A stretch of 64,000 bases of DNA from Streptomyces aureus (GCF_000725495.1 NZ_JNZD01000003.1:1-64000), one strand, 5' to 3'. Positions 20,601-28,494 are shown, numbered from the stretch's first letter. The notes: a model not told the origin generated them from the sequence alone. Made by a program: numbers and translations.

Positions 20601-21410
20601 CTACACGAGCAGGTCGCCCTCGATGACCGTGACCGCGTGGCCCGAGAGGAGGGTGCGCTCGCCGCGTACCTCCGTGCGGACCAGTCCGGAGCGCGGCGAG
20701 GCCTGGAGGCCGGTGAGGGCGGGGCGGCCGAGCCGCTCGGCCCAGAACGGGGCCAGGGCCGTGTGGGCGCTGCCGGTCACCGGGTCCTCGTCGATGCCGA
20801 CGTTCGGGAAGAAGCAGCGGGAGACGAAGTCGTAGCCCCGTGAGGGGTCCTCGGCGCGGGCCGTCGCGATGATGCCGCGCTCGGAGTAGCGCGCGAGGGC
20901 CTGGTGGTCCGGGGCGAGACCGAGCACCGTCTTCTCGTCGGCGACCTCGATCAGCAGGTCACCGGTGTTCGGGCCGGTGTCGAACGTGCTGAGGGGGTTG
21001 GCGCCTAGCGCCCCGGCGACGCCGTCGGGGGTCTCGACCGGGGTGAGGGGCGCGGTCGGGAAGTCCAGGGTGATCGAGCCGTCGGCCTCGGGGGTGGCGA
21101 CGAGGATTCCGCTCAGCGTGGCGAAGCGCACCGGCCCCTGGTGGGCGCCGGTGGTGGCGATGACGTGCGCGGTGGCGAGGGTCGCGTGTCCGCACAGGGC
21201 GACCTCGGTGGCGGGGGTGAACCAGCGCAGCGCCCAGTCGGCCTCCCCGCCCGCCGGAAGCTGGTGGGCGAACGCCGTCTCCGCGTGGTTGACCTCCAGG
21301 GCCACGTTCTGGAGCCAGGCGTCGTCGGGGAAGGAGTCGAGGAGGAGGACCCCCGCCGGGTTGCCGGCGAAGGGACGGTCGGTGAAGGCGTCGACGATAC
21401 GAATCCGCAT
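20601..21410 (-). CDS. PhzF family phenazine biosynthesis-like isomerase
   Basis: 269 residues, the normal PhzF length, two similar halves. The catalytic glutamate is E44 in VNHAETAFA, and the second-half motif DEDPVTGSAHTAL is intact. PhzF proper isomerises trans-2,3-dihydro-3-hydroxyanthranilate; relatives of this kind are widespread in non-phenazine bacteria with unknown substrates, and no phenazine genes are nearby. ATG at 21410 has no evident ribosome site. Convergent with the CPBP gene. Confidence 0.88.
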   Translation of the reverse strand: MRIRIVDAFTDRPFAGNPAGVLLLDSFPDDAWLQNVALEVNHAETAFAHQLPAGGEADWALRWFTPATEVALCGHATLATAHVIATTGAHQGPVRFATLSGILVATPEADGSITLDFPTAPLTPVETPDGVAGALGANPLSTFDTGPNTGDLLIEVADEKTVLGLAPDHQALARYSERGIIATARAEDPSRGYDFVSRCFFPNVGIDEDPVTGSAHTALAPFWAERLGRPALTGLQASPRSGLVRTEVRGERTLLSGHAVTVIEGDLLV

Positions 21411-21572
21411 GATCCGAAGCTAGCGGCCCCGCGGGATCCCCGGCCAAGGCCAATCCGGGGGATCTGGCCCCGGGACGGCAAGTGCTGCCGGACACGACCG
21501 GTTCACCGGCGGGCGGCGGCCCACCTGCACGGACGCTCTCCATGGGGAACAGGCTTGTCATGCGAGTCGTTC

Positions 21573-21608
21573 CGATATATCGTTGACGCATCGCGACCGA
21601 TCAACGAT
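21573..21608 (+). promoter_or_regulatory. Candidate PadR operator
   Basis: CGATATATCG (21573-21582) is a perfect palindrome, and ATCGTTGA (21579-21586) with TCAACGAT (21601-21608) form a second inverted repeat across 14 bases. AT-rich inverted repeats of this kind just before the gene are typical PadR autoregulatory sites. They also flank the likely transcription start. Confidence 0.5.
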
Positions 21609-21625
21609 GGAATGGAGTGATTGCG

Positions 21626-22282
21626 ATGCGGTCCCGTGGAGAAGACTTCGGATACGAGCACGGACACGGACATGGACACCACGGCGGACCCGGCCATCGG
21701 GGTCGGGGCGGCTTCGAGGGGCTGCGGGGGGCCTTCGGACCCTTCGGTCCGGGTGGTCCCGGCGGCGGCCCCGGTTTCGGCGGCCCCGGTTTCGGCCCGG
21801 GCCCCTGGGGTGGACGCGGCGGCCGGGGCGGACCGCGGGGGAGGGCGCGGCGCGGCGACGTACGCGCGTCGATCCTCGCCCTGCTCAAGGACCGGCCCAT
21901 GCACGGTTACGAGATGATCCAGGAGATCGCCGAGCGCAGCGGCGGGGCGTGGAAGCCCAGCCCGGGTTCGGTGTACCCGACCCTCCAGCTGCTGGAGGAC
22001 GAGGGCCTGATCGCCAGCGAGGCCGAGGGCGGCAAGAAGCTGTTCTCGCTCACCGAGCCGGGCCGCAGCGCGGCCGACGAGGGTCCCGACGCGCCCTGGG
22101 AAGAGGCCGGGCGCGGGGTCGACTGGGAGTCGCTGCACGAGATCCGGCAGGCCGGGTTCGGTCTCATGGAGGCCTTCGGCCAGGTCTGGAAGACCGGCAG
22201 CAAGGGCCAGCGCGAGAAGGCGCTGGCGGTCATCAACGAAGCCCGCAAGAAGCTGTACCTGATCCTCGCCGACGAGGACTGA
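21626..22282 (+). CDS. PadR family transcriptional regulator
   Basis: 218 residues. A His/Gly-rich head (repeated HGHGH and GGPGFG motifs to about residue 75) precedes the PadR winged helix: DRPMHGYEMIQEIAERSGG, SPGSVYPTLQLLEDEGLI and SLTEPG. A C-terminal dimerisation helix follows. The His-rich head could bind metal (inference). ATG at 21626 has GGAG 8 bases upstream; a GTG at 21617 is in frame but would be inside the ribosome site. Probably autoregulated through the operator at 21573-21608. Confidence 0.88.
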   Translation: MRSRGEDFGYEHGHGHGHHGGPGHRGRGGFEGLRGAFGPFGPGGPGGGPGFGGPGFGPGPWGGRGGRGGPRGRARRGDVRASILALLKDRPMHGYEMIQEIAERSGGAWKPSPGSVYPTLQLLEDEGLIASEAEGGKKLFSLTEPGRSAADEGPDAPWEEAGRGVDWESLHEIRQAGFGLMEAFGQVWKTGSKGQREKALAVINEARKKLYLILADED

Positions 22283-22303
22283 CGGCGTGCTGTGGTACCT
22301 GCC

Positions 22304-22338
22304 GGCGCCCCGTGGATGTGTTTCCGCGGGGCGCCTTT
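22304..22338 (+). terminator. Terminator after padR gene
   Basis: GGCGCCCCG (22304-22312) pairs with CGGGGCGCC (22327-22335), 14-base loop, followed by TTT. Lies between convergent genes. Confidence 0.65.
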
Positions 22339-22381
22339 CCGTCTACGGAGCGCCGGGCGCCCTCGCGCGGCCGCGTCAGGC

Positions 22382-22810
22382 TCAGGCCACCAGGCCGGCC
22401 AGTTTGCGCAGCGACTCGTCGAGGGCCGCCGTCGCCGAGTCCTTGAGCTTGCCGGCCATCAACGAGACGGCCGCGCCCGTGAACTCCCCGTCGATCCGCA
22501 CCGACGTGGCGTCGCCTTCCGGTGTGAGCGTGTAGCGCGTGGAGACGTTCACCGACATCGGACCCTTGCCGCGGATCGCGAGGGTCCGGCCGATCTCGAG
22601 TTCCTCGATGGTCCAGGTGACTTCGGCGGGGAAGCCCATGAGCTTCATGCTCTCCGCGAAGGTGCCGCCCACCTCGAGCTTGTCCGGGCCGCCCTTCGGG
22701 AAGCTGGTGTGCGTCGCGTTCCACTCGCCGTAGGCGGACCAGTCCGTGAGCCGGCCCCAGATCTTCTCGGCGGGAGCGTCGATCCGTGCCTCCGCGCTGA
22801 CTTCGGCCAT
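22382..22810 (-). CDS. SRPBCC family protein (Rv0910-like)
   Basis: 142 residues, a single START/SRPBCC hydrophobic-pocket fold: APAEKIWGRLTDWSAYGEWN at the start, the G-rich middle and a long C-terminal helix. Automatic annotation often calls this family 'Rv0910 family toxin' of a type II toxin-antitoxin system; no antitoxin gene (Rv0909-like) lies on either side here, so a lipid- or small-ligand-binding role is as likely. ATG at 22810 has GAAGGGG upstream. Convergent with the PadR gene. Confidence 0.82.
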   Translation of the reverse strand: MAEVSAEARIDAPAEKIWGRLTDWSAYGEWNATHTSFPKGGPDKLEVGGTFAESMKLMGFPAEVTWTIEELEIGRTLAIRGKGPMSVNVSTRYTLTPEGDATSVRIDGEFTGAAVSLMAGKLKDSATAALDESLRKLAGLVA

Positions 22811-22893
22811 GCGACCACCCCTTCGTGTCGGGCGCTGCGCCCGGCGCAGCTACGGTGTCGCGGAACGTAGCTCCAGGTCCTGGAACATTCAAT

Positions 22894-22910
22894 ACTGATG
22901 AACCGTCAGA
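22894..22910. promoter_or_regulatory. Palindromic operator-like motif (TetR type)
   Basis: ACTGATGAACCGTCAGA; read on the other strand it is TCTGACGGTTCATCAGT, with CTGA/TCAG arms. Closely similar to the perfect palindrome at 31038-31054. It sits in the spacer between the leftward SRPBCC gene and the rightward Clp-N unit and could serve either. Confidence 0.4.
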
Positions 22911-22959
22911 TATTTTGGACGCGGCCCGGAGCAGCGGCCCGGAGCGGCGGCCTGGAGCA

Positions 22960-23029
22960 GCGGTTCGATGCGGGCGGTTCGATGCGGGCGGCTCGGAACG
23001 GACGGCTCGGAACGGACGGCTTGGAGGGG
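22960..23029 (+). repeat. 14-bp tandem repeats
   Basis: Five consecutive 14-bp units: two identical GCGGTTCGATGCGG, then GCGGCTCGGAACGG, ACGGCTCGGAACGG and a diverged fifth. Located in the untranslated spacer upstream of the short leader ORF. No coding function is likely. Confidence 0.7.
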
Positions 23030-23127
23030 GCGACTCGGCGGGGCGGGCGACCCGGAGTGGGCCGCGCAAGGCGGCGCGCCCCGTCGGGGAAGAACCGGCG
23101 CGAAGTCATCCGTGAGGAGGACAACCC

Positions 23128-23181
23128 GTGCCGGGATGCCCACCCTGTGTCGGATCCGAAGATGCTGCCCGCCGAGGATGA
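23128..23181 (+). CDS. Putative 17-residue leader ORF coupled to the Clp-N gene
   Basis: GTG at 23128 has an excellent ribosome site, GAGGAGG (23114-23120), 7 bases upstream. The frame encodes VPGCPPCVGSEDAARRG and stops at 23181 with TGA that overlaps the ATG of the next gene (ATGA at 23178-23181). The downstream gene has no ribosome site of its own, so this short ORF may load ribosomes for it. The peptide contains a CPPC motif. Too short to be proven coding from sequence alone. Confidence 0.4.
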   Translation: MPGCPPCVGSEDAARRG

Positions 23182-23756
23182 CCGGGAGCCCCGGGACTGA
23201 TGGGGTGGAACCCGTGCTGCCCCATGTTCCCGAGCAGTCCGCCGCCGCGAGCGGACCGAAGCGTGCCGGCGCCGAGGCCGGTCACGGACCCGAGCTGGCC
23301 CCGGTGGTGTCCGGCGCCCGCAGACGGGCGCTGCGCGACGGGGACCGGCAGATCGACACGGCCCATCTGCTGCACTCCCTGCTGGAGTGCGACCCGGAGG
23401 TGCGGGCCGCCTTCGACGGGGGGCCGCAGCTCGCCCGGCTGCTGGGCTACCTCGTGCAGCGCAGCATCGGTTACGGGCTGCGGTGGCAGAGCGCGGTCGA
23501 GAACTCGGGTGCCGGACCGGGTCCGGGCGGCCCGGGCTGGTCGCCGGTGGCGGCCGGCGCCATGGAGACGGCCTACGGGCGTGCCGTGCTGCGAGGCGAC
23601 GGTCACGCCCGCGGACTCGACCTGCTCGTGGCGCTCGTCGCCGATCCCCGTTCGCGGGCCGTCGAGGTGCTCGGCAGTGCCGGTGTCGACCTGCCGAGGC
23701 TGCTGGACCGCGTCGAGCGCGGGCTGCACGGACCCGCCTCGGCATCCAGCCGTTGA
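23178..23756 (+). CDS. Clp amino-terminal domain-containing protein
   Basis: 192 residues. The double Clp-N repeat is recognisable: VSGARRRALRDGDRQIDTAH with LLHSLLECDPEVRAAF, then AMETAYGRAVLRGDGHARGL with DLLVALVADP. There is no AAA+ ATPase part, so it is a stand-alone adaptor-like domain that might bind Clp substrates or partners (inference). Start uncertain: ATG at 23178 overlaps the stop of a leader ORF with a strong ribosome site; GTG at 23205 is an alternative. Confidence 0.72.
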   Translation: MTGSPGTDGVEPVLPHVPEQSAAASGPKRAGAEAGHGPELAPVVSGARRRALRDGDRQIDTAHLLHSLLECDPEVRAAFDGGPQLARLLGYLVQRSIGYGLRWQSAVENSGAGPGPGGPGWSPVAAGAMETAYGRAVLRGDGHARGLDLLVALVADPRSRAVEVLGSAGVDLPRLLDRVERGLHGPASASSR

Positions 23757-23808
23757 GACAGGTGTCTTCGGGGATGACGCTCATGTCGTGGCCTGTCATC
23801 ATGTGCCC

Positions 23809-24822
23809 GTGCACACGTCTCAGGGCAGTCAGAGCAGCGAGGGCAACCGCGGGAGAGGCGTCGGTCTGGGACTGGCGCTCCTGTCGGCGGTCGCCTTCGG
23901 AGGATCGGGAGTCGCGGCCAAGCCGTTGATCGAGGCGGGGCTGGATCCGCTCCACGTGGTGTGGCTGCGCGTCGCCGGCGCCGCCCTCGTCATGCTGCCG
24001 CTGGCCGTGCGTCACCGGGACCTGGTCCGGCGGCGTCCCGCGCTGCTCGCCGGGTTCGGACTCCTCGGCGTCGCCGGTGTCCAGGCCTGCTACTTCGCGG
24101 CGATATCCCGGATACCCGTGGGCGTCGCCCTCCTCGTGGAGTACCTCGCCCCCGCGCTGGTCCTCGGCTGGGTGCGCTTCGTGCAGCGCCGGCCCGTCAC
24201 CCGTGCCGCGGCTCTCGGCGTGGTCCTCGCGGCCGGCGGACTCGCCTGCGTGGTGGAGGTGTGGTCGGGACTCGGCTTCGACCTCCTCGGACTCCTGCTC
24301 GCGCTCGGCGCCGCCTGCTGCCAGGTCGGCTACTTCGTCCTGTCCGACCAGGGCAGCGACGCGGGCGCCGAGGCGCCCGACCCGCTGGGTGTGATCGCGT
24401 ACGGGCTGCTCGTCGGCACCCTGGTGCTGACCGCGGTCGCCCGCCCCTGGAGCATGCACTGGTCCGTCCTCGGGGGAAGCGCCGACATGAACGGCACGTC
24501 GGTGCCCGCCGCGCTGCTCCTCGGCTGGATCGTCCTCGTCGCCACCGTCGTCGCGTACGTCACCGGAGTCGTCTCCGTACGCAGGCTCTCCCCGCAGGTC
24601 GCGGGCGTGGTGGCCTGTCTCGAAGCCGTCATCGCCACGGTCCTGGCGTGGGTGCTGCTGGGCGAACACCTCTCGGCGCCCCAGATCGCCGGCGGCGCGG
24701 TGGTCCTGCTCGGCGCCTTCATCGCGCAGTCGTCCGCCCCCGCGAAACCCTCGCTGGATCCGGTCGCGAGCGGGACGGGCGACGCCGAGAGGGAATTGTC
24801 GGCGCGGGGAACGGCTGTCTAG
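23809..24822 (+). CDS. EamA family transporter (DMT superfamily)
   Basis: 337 residues with ten predicted membrane helices in two EamA repeats; GVAAKPLIEAGLDPLHVVWL in repeat 1 and SPQVAGVVACLEAVIATVLA in repeat 2 are typical. Members export amino acids, metabolites or drugs; substrate unknown. GTG at 23809 has no ribosome site, so the mRNA is probably leaderless. 53 bases after the Clp-N gene. A second EamA gene follows at 25025. Confidence 0.88.
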   Translation: MHTSQGSQSSEGNRGRGVGLGLALLSAVAFGGSGVAAKPLIEAGLDPLHVVWLRVAGAALVMLPLAVRHRDLVRRRPALLAGFGLLGVAGVQACYFAAISRIPVGVALLVEYLAPALVLGWVRFVQRRPVTRAAALGVVLAAGGLACVVEVWSGLGFDLLGLLLALGAACCQVGYFVLSDQGSDAGAEAPDPLGVIAYGLLVGTLVLTAVARPWSMHWSVLGGSADMNGTSVPAALLLGWIVLVATVVAYVTGVVSVRRLSPQVAGVVACLEAVIATVLAWVLLGEHLSAPQIAGGAVVLLGAFIAQSSAPAKPSLDPVASGTGDAERELSARGTAV

Positions 24823-24832
24823 AGTGGAGATC

Positions 24833-24871
24833 ATGCCTGCGACGCTCGTTCTTCCGCCTCCGGCCGCCTGA
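24833..24871 (+). CDS. Putative 12-residue leader peptide upstream of EamA gene
   Basis: ATG at 24833 has GGAGA 3 bases ahead and encodes MPATLVLPPPAA then TGA. The stop codon sits in the loop of CCGCC-TGA-GGCGG (24864-24876), and a second perfect 9-bp hairpin (24890-24898 with 24904-24912) follows. A three-proline run next to a stop inside a hairpin is suggestive of ribosome-stalling control of the EamA gene 154 bases downstream. Conservation was not tested. Confidence 0.4.
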   Translation: MPATLVLPPPAA

Positions 24872-25024
24872 GGCGGGCATTCCGGAACACCGCCCGGCCC
24901 CGTGCCGGGCGGAACGGCGCTGCCCGCAGATGAAGTCCGAGGACCTTCCGCACGCCCCAGCCCCCGTGGCCCGGGCGGCGACGCGGTCCCTTCCCGAACT
25001 TCTGCGGATCTGCGGAGAGAACAC

Positions 25025-26008
25025 GTGTCGAACACAGCTGTCGGCCTGCCCGTCGGGCGAGGCCTGCTCTATCTGATCGTCGCCGGTGTCGCCTGGGGCA
25101 CCGCGGGCGCCGCCGCGTCCCTGGTCTACCGGACCAGTGACATGGGGCCGGTCGCCCTGTCCTTCTGGCGCTGCGCGGGCGGCCTCGCCCTGCTGCTCGC
25201 GGTCCGTCTTCGCCCGCGCCGTCGCCCCGGTGCACGGGGCGACGGCCCGATCGTGCGGGAGCCCCTGCGCGCCAAGGTGCTGCGGATCGGTCTGACCGGC
25301 CTCGGGCTGGCCGTCTTCCAGACCGCCTACTTCGCCGCGGTCGAGGCGACCGGCCTCGCCGTGGCGACGGTCGTCACCCTCGGCGCGGGGCCCGTCCTCA
25401 TCGCCGTCGGCGCCCGGCTGGCCATGGGGGAGCGGCTCGGCCGCGGCGGGAGCGTCGCGGTCGCCGGGGCGCTGACCGGGCTCTGCGTGCTCGTCCTGGG
25501 CGGCGGGGACGCCACCGTGCGGCCCTCGGGTGTCGCGCTGGCGGTGCTCTCCGCGGCCGGATACTCCGCGATGACCCTGCTCACCCGCTGGTGGGGACGT
25601 GACGGCCGCGCCGACGGTTCGAGCACGACGGTGTGGACGTTCGCCGTCACCACCGTCTGCCTGCTGCCGCTCGGGCTCGCCGAGGGCCTGGTCCCGCACA
25701 CCGTGCAGCCGGTCCGGCTGCTGGTCCTGCTGGTGTACGTCGCCGCCGTCCCGACGGCGCTGGCCTACGCGCTCTTCTTCGCCGGAGCCGCGGTCGTCCG
25801 CTCGGCCTCCGTGTCCGTGATCATGCTCCTGGAGCCGGTCTGCGCGGCCGTGCTCGCCGTGGGACTGCTCGGTGAGAGGCTCACGGCGGCGACGCTCGCG
25901 GGCACCCTGCTGATGCTCGGTTCGGTCGCCGCACTCGCGGTGGCGGAGGCGCGCACCGCGGGCACCGAACGGCTCGCGACGCCCGAGGAGGCGCCGCTTC
26001 TCGTCTGA
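25025..26008 (+). CDS. EamA family transporter (DMT superfamily), second
   Basis: 327 residues, ten predicted helices in two EamA repeats; [15 protein letters not shown] and [18 protein letters not shown] in repeat 1, and a second repeat ending [20 protein letters not shown]. Distinct in sequence from its upstream neighbour, so not a recent duplicate. Substrate unknown. GTG at 25025 with GGAGA about 7 bases ahead was chosen over a longer frame from 24902 that runs through the hairpin-rich leader. Possibly controlled by the leader peptide. Confidence 0.87.
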   Translation: MSNTAVGLPVGRGLLYLIVAGVAWGTAGAAASLVYRTSDMGPVALSFWRCAGGLALLLAVRLRPRRRPGARGDGPIVREPLRAKVLRIGLTGLGLAVFQTAYFAAVEATGLAVATVVTLGAGPVLIAVGARLAMGERLGRGGSVAVAGALTGLCVLVLGGGDATVRPSGVALAVLSAAGYSAMTLLTRWWGRDGRADGSSTTVWTFAVTTVCLLPLGLAEGLVPHTVQPVRLLVLLVYVAAVPTALAYALFFAGAAVVRSASVSVIMLLEPVCAAVLAVGLLGERLTAATLAGTLLMLGSVAALAVAEARTAGTERLATPEEAPLLV

Positions 26009-26058
26009 CGCTCGGAGGCGGGCGGGCGGGTGAGCCCGGTGCCGGACCCTTCGGGTTC

Positions 26059-26249
26059 GGCACCGGGCTGCCGACCGCTCCGGTTTGGCGCCGGGCTGCC
26101 GTCCTCTCCGGGCCGGCGCCGGGCTGCCGTCCCCTCCGGGCCGGCGCCGGGCTGCCGTCCCCTCCGGGCCGGCGCCGGGCTGCCGTCCCCTCCGGGCCGG
26201 CTCCGGGCTGCCGTCCCCTCCGGGCCGGCACCGGACTGCCGACCCCGGA
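26059..26249. repeat. 28-bp tandem repeat array
   Basis: Seven consecutive copies with an exact 28-bp period; the CCGGGCTGCC core begins at 26063, 26091, 26119, 26147, 26175, 26203 and (diverged) 26231. Units 2 to 5 are nearly identical: GGCGCCGGGCTGCCGTCCCC plus TCCGGGCC. It fills the space between convergent genes. Not a CRISPR: there are no unique spacers. Confidence 0.9.
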
Positions 26250-26310
26250 AGGGTCCGCACCGGGTTCGCGGCCGACCTCCCCGGGCCGGCCGCCGGACTC
26301 GTGCCGTCAG

Positions 26311-26336
26311 GCGGCCCCGCCGCTCGGCGGGGCCGC
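26311..26336. terminator. Bidirectional terminator
   Basis: GCGGCCCCGCCG / CGGCGGGGCCGC, a perfect 12-bp stem with a two-base centre, between convergent EamA and PNPOx-like genes. Confidence 0.7.
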
Positions 26337-26341
26337 GGATG

Positions 26342-27031
26342 TCAGAGGGTCTTCAGGTAGTCGGGCAGGCCGATGCCCGGTGCCAGGTCGTCCGCCGGGA
26401 CCGGGACTCCGTATCCCTTGGCCAGCGGGACGACACCGGTCCAGTGGGGGAGGCCGAGGTCCTCGGGCTCGTCGTTCGGGCCGCCGCCGCGCACCTTGGC
26501 GGAGACCTCGTCGAGGTCCAGGCTGATCACGGCCGTGGCCGCGAGCTCCTTGGCGTTGGCGGGCCGGGAGTCGGCGGAGCGGCCGGGAACGACGTGGTCG
26601 ACCAGCGCGTCCAGCGCGAGGCGCCGCTCCTCGGGGTCCGTCACCTGTTGGGCGATGCCGTGCACGACCACCGAGCGGTAGTTGATGGAGTGGTGGAAGG
26701 CCGAGCGGGCCAGGACCAGTCCGTCGACATGGGTCACCGTCAGACAGACGGCCAGCCCCGGATCGGCCTGGCCGGTCATCCGCAGCGGGCGGGAACCCGT
26801 CGACCCGTGGACGTAGAGCCGTTCGCCGACGCGCGCGTAGAGCGTGGGCAGCACGACCGGGGCGCCGTCACGGACGAACCCGAGATGGCAGACGTACCCC
26901 TCGTCGAGTATCGCGTGCACCTGGTCCTTGTCGTACGCCGCGCGTTCCTTGGAGCGGGTGGGGACGGTGCGGTCGGTCGGGGTGTAGGCGCCGGCGCCCG
27001 TGGTCCCGGTGGGGGTACTGATCTCCGACAT
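26342..27031 (-). CDS. Pyridoxamine 5'-phosphate oxidase family protein
   Basis: 229 residues of the flavin split-barrel family; EGYVCHLGFVRDGAPVVLPT and HHSINYRSVVVHG are typical of the Pyridox_ox_2 group that binds FMN, F420 or haem. True pyridoxamine oxidase activity is not shown. It is divergent from a MocR/GntR regulator, a pairing commonly seen for vitamin B6 or amino-acid related genes. ATG at 27031 chosen because GGAGAT lies just upstream; ATG at 27043 is in frame. Promoter overlaps the palindrome at 27044-27055. Confidence 0.86.
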   Translation of the reverse strand: MSEISTPTGTTGAGAYTPTDRTVPTRSKERAAYDKDQVHAILDEGYVCHLGFVRDGAPVVLPTLYARVGERLYVHGSTGSRPLRMTGQADPGLAVCLTVTHVDGLVLARSAFHHSINYRSVVVHGIAQQVTDPEERRLALDALVDHVVPGRSADSRPANAKELAATAVISLDLDEVSAKVRGGGPNDEPEDLGLPHWTGVVPLAKGYGVPVPADDLAPGIGLPDYLKTL

Positions 27032-27059
27032 TGCCATCTCCATTGCACTAGTGCATAAT
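27031..27059 (+). promoter_or_regulatory. MocR promoter with palindromic operator
   Basis: TTGCCA (27031-27036), 17 bases, CATAAT (27054-27059): a strong sigma-70-type promoter whose start would fall on the GTG at 27067, so the mRNA is leaderless. The perfect palindrome TGCACTAGTGCA (27044-27055) overlaps spacer and -10 and lies between two divergent genes, a good operator for the GntR-type protein it precedes. Confidence 0.65.
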
Positions 27060-27066
27060 CTCTTTT

Positions 27067-28398
27067 GTGCTAGGAGAGTATCGGATCGTTGGGCGTCGCG
27101 CAGCCGACATTGCCGCCGACGTGGAGCGCGCGGTCGGAGCGGGGGAGCTGGAGCCGGGGCAACTCCTCCCGCCCATGAGGGAGTTGGCCGAGGAGCTGGG
27201 GGTCAACCCGAACACTGTCGCGGCCGCCTATCGCACCCTGCGTGAGCGCGGGGTGATCGAGACCGCCGGCCGCCGGGGCAGCCGAGTGCGCCCGAAGCCG
27301 GCCACCACCGGGCGTGAACAGCTGCGCGTCGAGGCGCCCGAGGGGGTGCGGGACCTGGGCGAGGGCAATCCCGATCCGGCCCTGCTGCCCTCCCTCGCCG
27401 GGGCCTTCGCCGCGGCGGCGCGGGAGTCGGACCGGAACCCGGTGCAGTACGGACAGGAGGCCGTCGAGCCGGAACTGGCGCGCCTGGCCCGCGCCCAGCT
27501 CGACGCGGACGGCGTGCCGGCGGGGGACGTCGTCGTCACCTCCGGATCGCTCGACGCGATCGAGCGGGTCCTGATGGCCCACCTCAGGCCCGGCGACACC
27601 GTCGCCGTCGAGGACCCGGGCTGGGGCAGCGTGATCGACCTGCTCCCGGCGCTCGGGCTGCGCACGGCCGCCGTCGGCGTCGACGACGAGGGGCCGCTCC
27701 CCGATGACGTACGGCGGACGCTCGCGGCCGGGGCGCGGGCCCTGATCGTCACCGACCGGGCGCAGAACCCGACCGGCGCCGCCGTCACCGCCGCCCGCGC
27801 GGGAGCCCTGCGCGCCGTGCTGGGGGAGTACCCGCGGACCCTGCTCGTCGAGGACGACCACGGTCACCGGATCGTCGATCTGCCCCTGCACCCCCTCGCC
27901 GGGGTCACGCAACACTGGGCCTTCGTGCGCTCCGTGGCCAAGGCCTACGGGCCCGACCTCCGGCTCGCCGTGCTCACCGGGGACCCGCTCACCACCGACC
28001 GGGTGCACGGGCGGCAGCGGCTCGGGCCCGGCTGGGTGAGTCGTCTCCTCCAGAAGGCCGTGGTCCAGCTGTGGACCTCCGGCGCGGTCGACGCGGGCGC
28101 CGTGGCGGCCGCGTACGGGGCGCGCCGCGACCTGCTGATCGACGCCCTGCGGGCGCGCGGTGTCGAGGCGCGCGGACGCAGCGGCATGAACGTCTGGATC
28201 CCGGTGCCGGACGAGACCGCGGCCGTCGCCCGGCTGCTCCAGCGCGGCTGGGCCGTCGCCCCCGGTGCCCGCTTCAGGATGGACTCGCCGCCGGGCGTCC
28301 GAATCACCGTCTCGACGCTCCGGCCCGAGGACGCCGGGCCGCTCGCGGACGCCGTCGCCGCCGCCGTGGACCCGGCGCCCGCGCGCCGCTACGGCTGA
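27067..28398 (+). CDS. MocR-type regulator: GntR winged helix fused to PLP aminotransferase domain
   Basis: 443 residues. GntR winged helix at 10-75 (LPPMRELAEELGVNPNTVAA, LRERGVIETAGRRGSRV), then a fold-type I aminotransferase domain with EDPGWGS, TDRAQNPTG and the PLP-lysine region SVAKAYGPDLRLAVLTG. MocR proteins bind PLP or an amino-acid-PLP adduct and regulate a neighbouring gene, here most likely the divergent PNPOx-like gene. GTG at 27067 appears leaderless. The DNA just after its stop codon repeats 18 bases of its own 3' end. Confidence 0.9.
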   Translation: MLGEYRIVGRRAADIAADVERAVGAGELEPGQLLPPMRELAEELGVNPNTVAAAYRTLRERGVIETAGRRGSRVRPKPATTGREQLRVEAPEGVRDLGEGNPDPALLPSLAGAFAAAARESDRNPVQYGQEAVEPELARLARAQLDADGVPAGDVVVTSGSLDAIERVLMAHLRPGDTVAVEDPGWGSVIDLLPALGLRTAAVGVDDEGPLPDDVRRTLAAGARALIVTDRAQNPTGAAVTAARAGALRAVLGEYPRTLLVEDDHGHRIVDLPLHPLAGVTQHWAFVRSVAKAYGPDLRLAVLTGDPLTTDRVHGRQRLGPGWVSRLLQKAVVQLWTSGAVDAGAVAAAYGARRDLLIDALRARGVEARGRSGMNVWIPVPDETAAVARLLQRGWAVAPGARFRMDSPPGVRITVSTLRPEDAGPLADAVAAAVDPAPARRYG

Positions 28399-28449
28399 GC
28401 CGCAGCGGGCCCCGCCGCTACCGGCCGGGCCCGCTACGGCTGAGCCGCA
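28387..28449 (+). repeat. Short direct repeat at the MocR 3' end
   Basis: CGCTACGGCTGAGCCGCA occurs at 28387-28404 (including the stop codon of the MocR gene) and again at 28432-28449, 45 bases later. It looks like a small local duplication. Confidence 0.7.
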
Positions 28450-28494
28450 ACGGCCCGGCCGATGTCGGCGGCGCAGAGGTCAGCCTCGCGGGCG

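Noticed and set aside
20601..21410. Phenazine biosynthesis cluster at phzF
   Set aside because: No other phenazine genes are present; PhzF-like proteins are common outside such clusters.
22382..22810. Toxin-antitoxin module around the Rv0910-like gene
   Set aside because: No antitoxin-sized partner gene on either side; the family name alone is not evidence of a toxin.
26059..26249. Possible CRISPR array
   Set aside because: The 28-bp units are directly adjacent with no unique spacers, and no cas genes are in the window.
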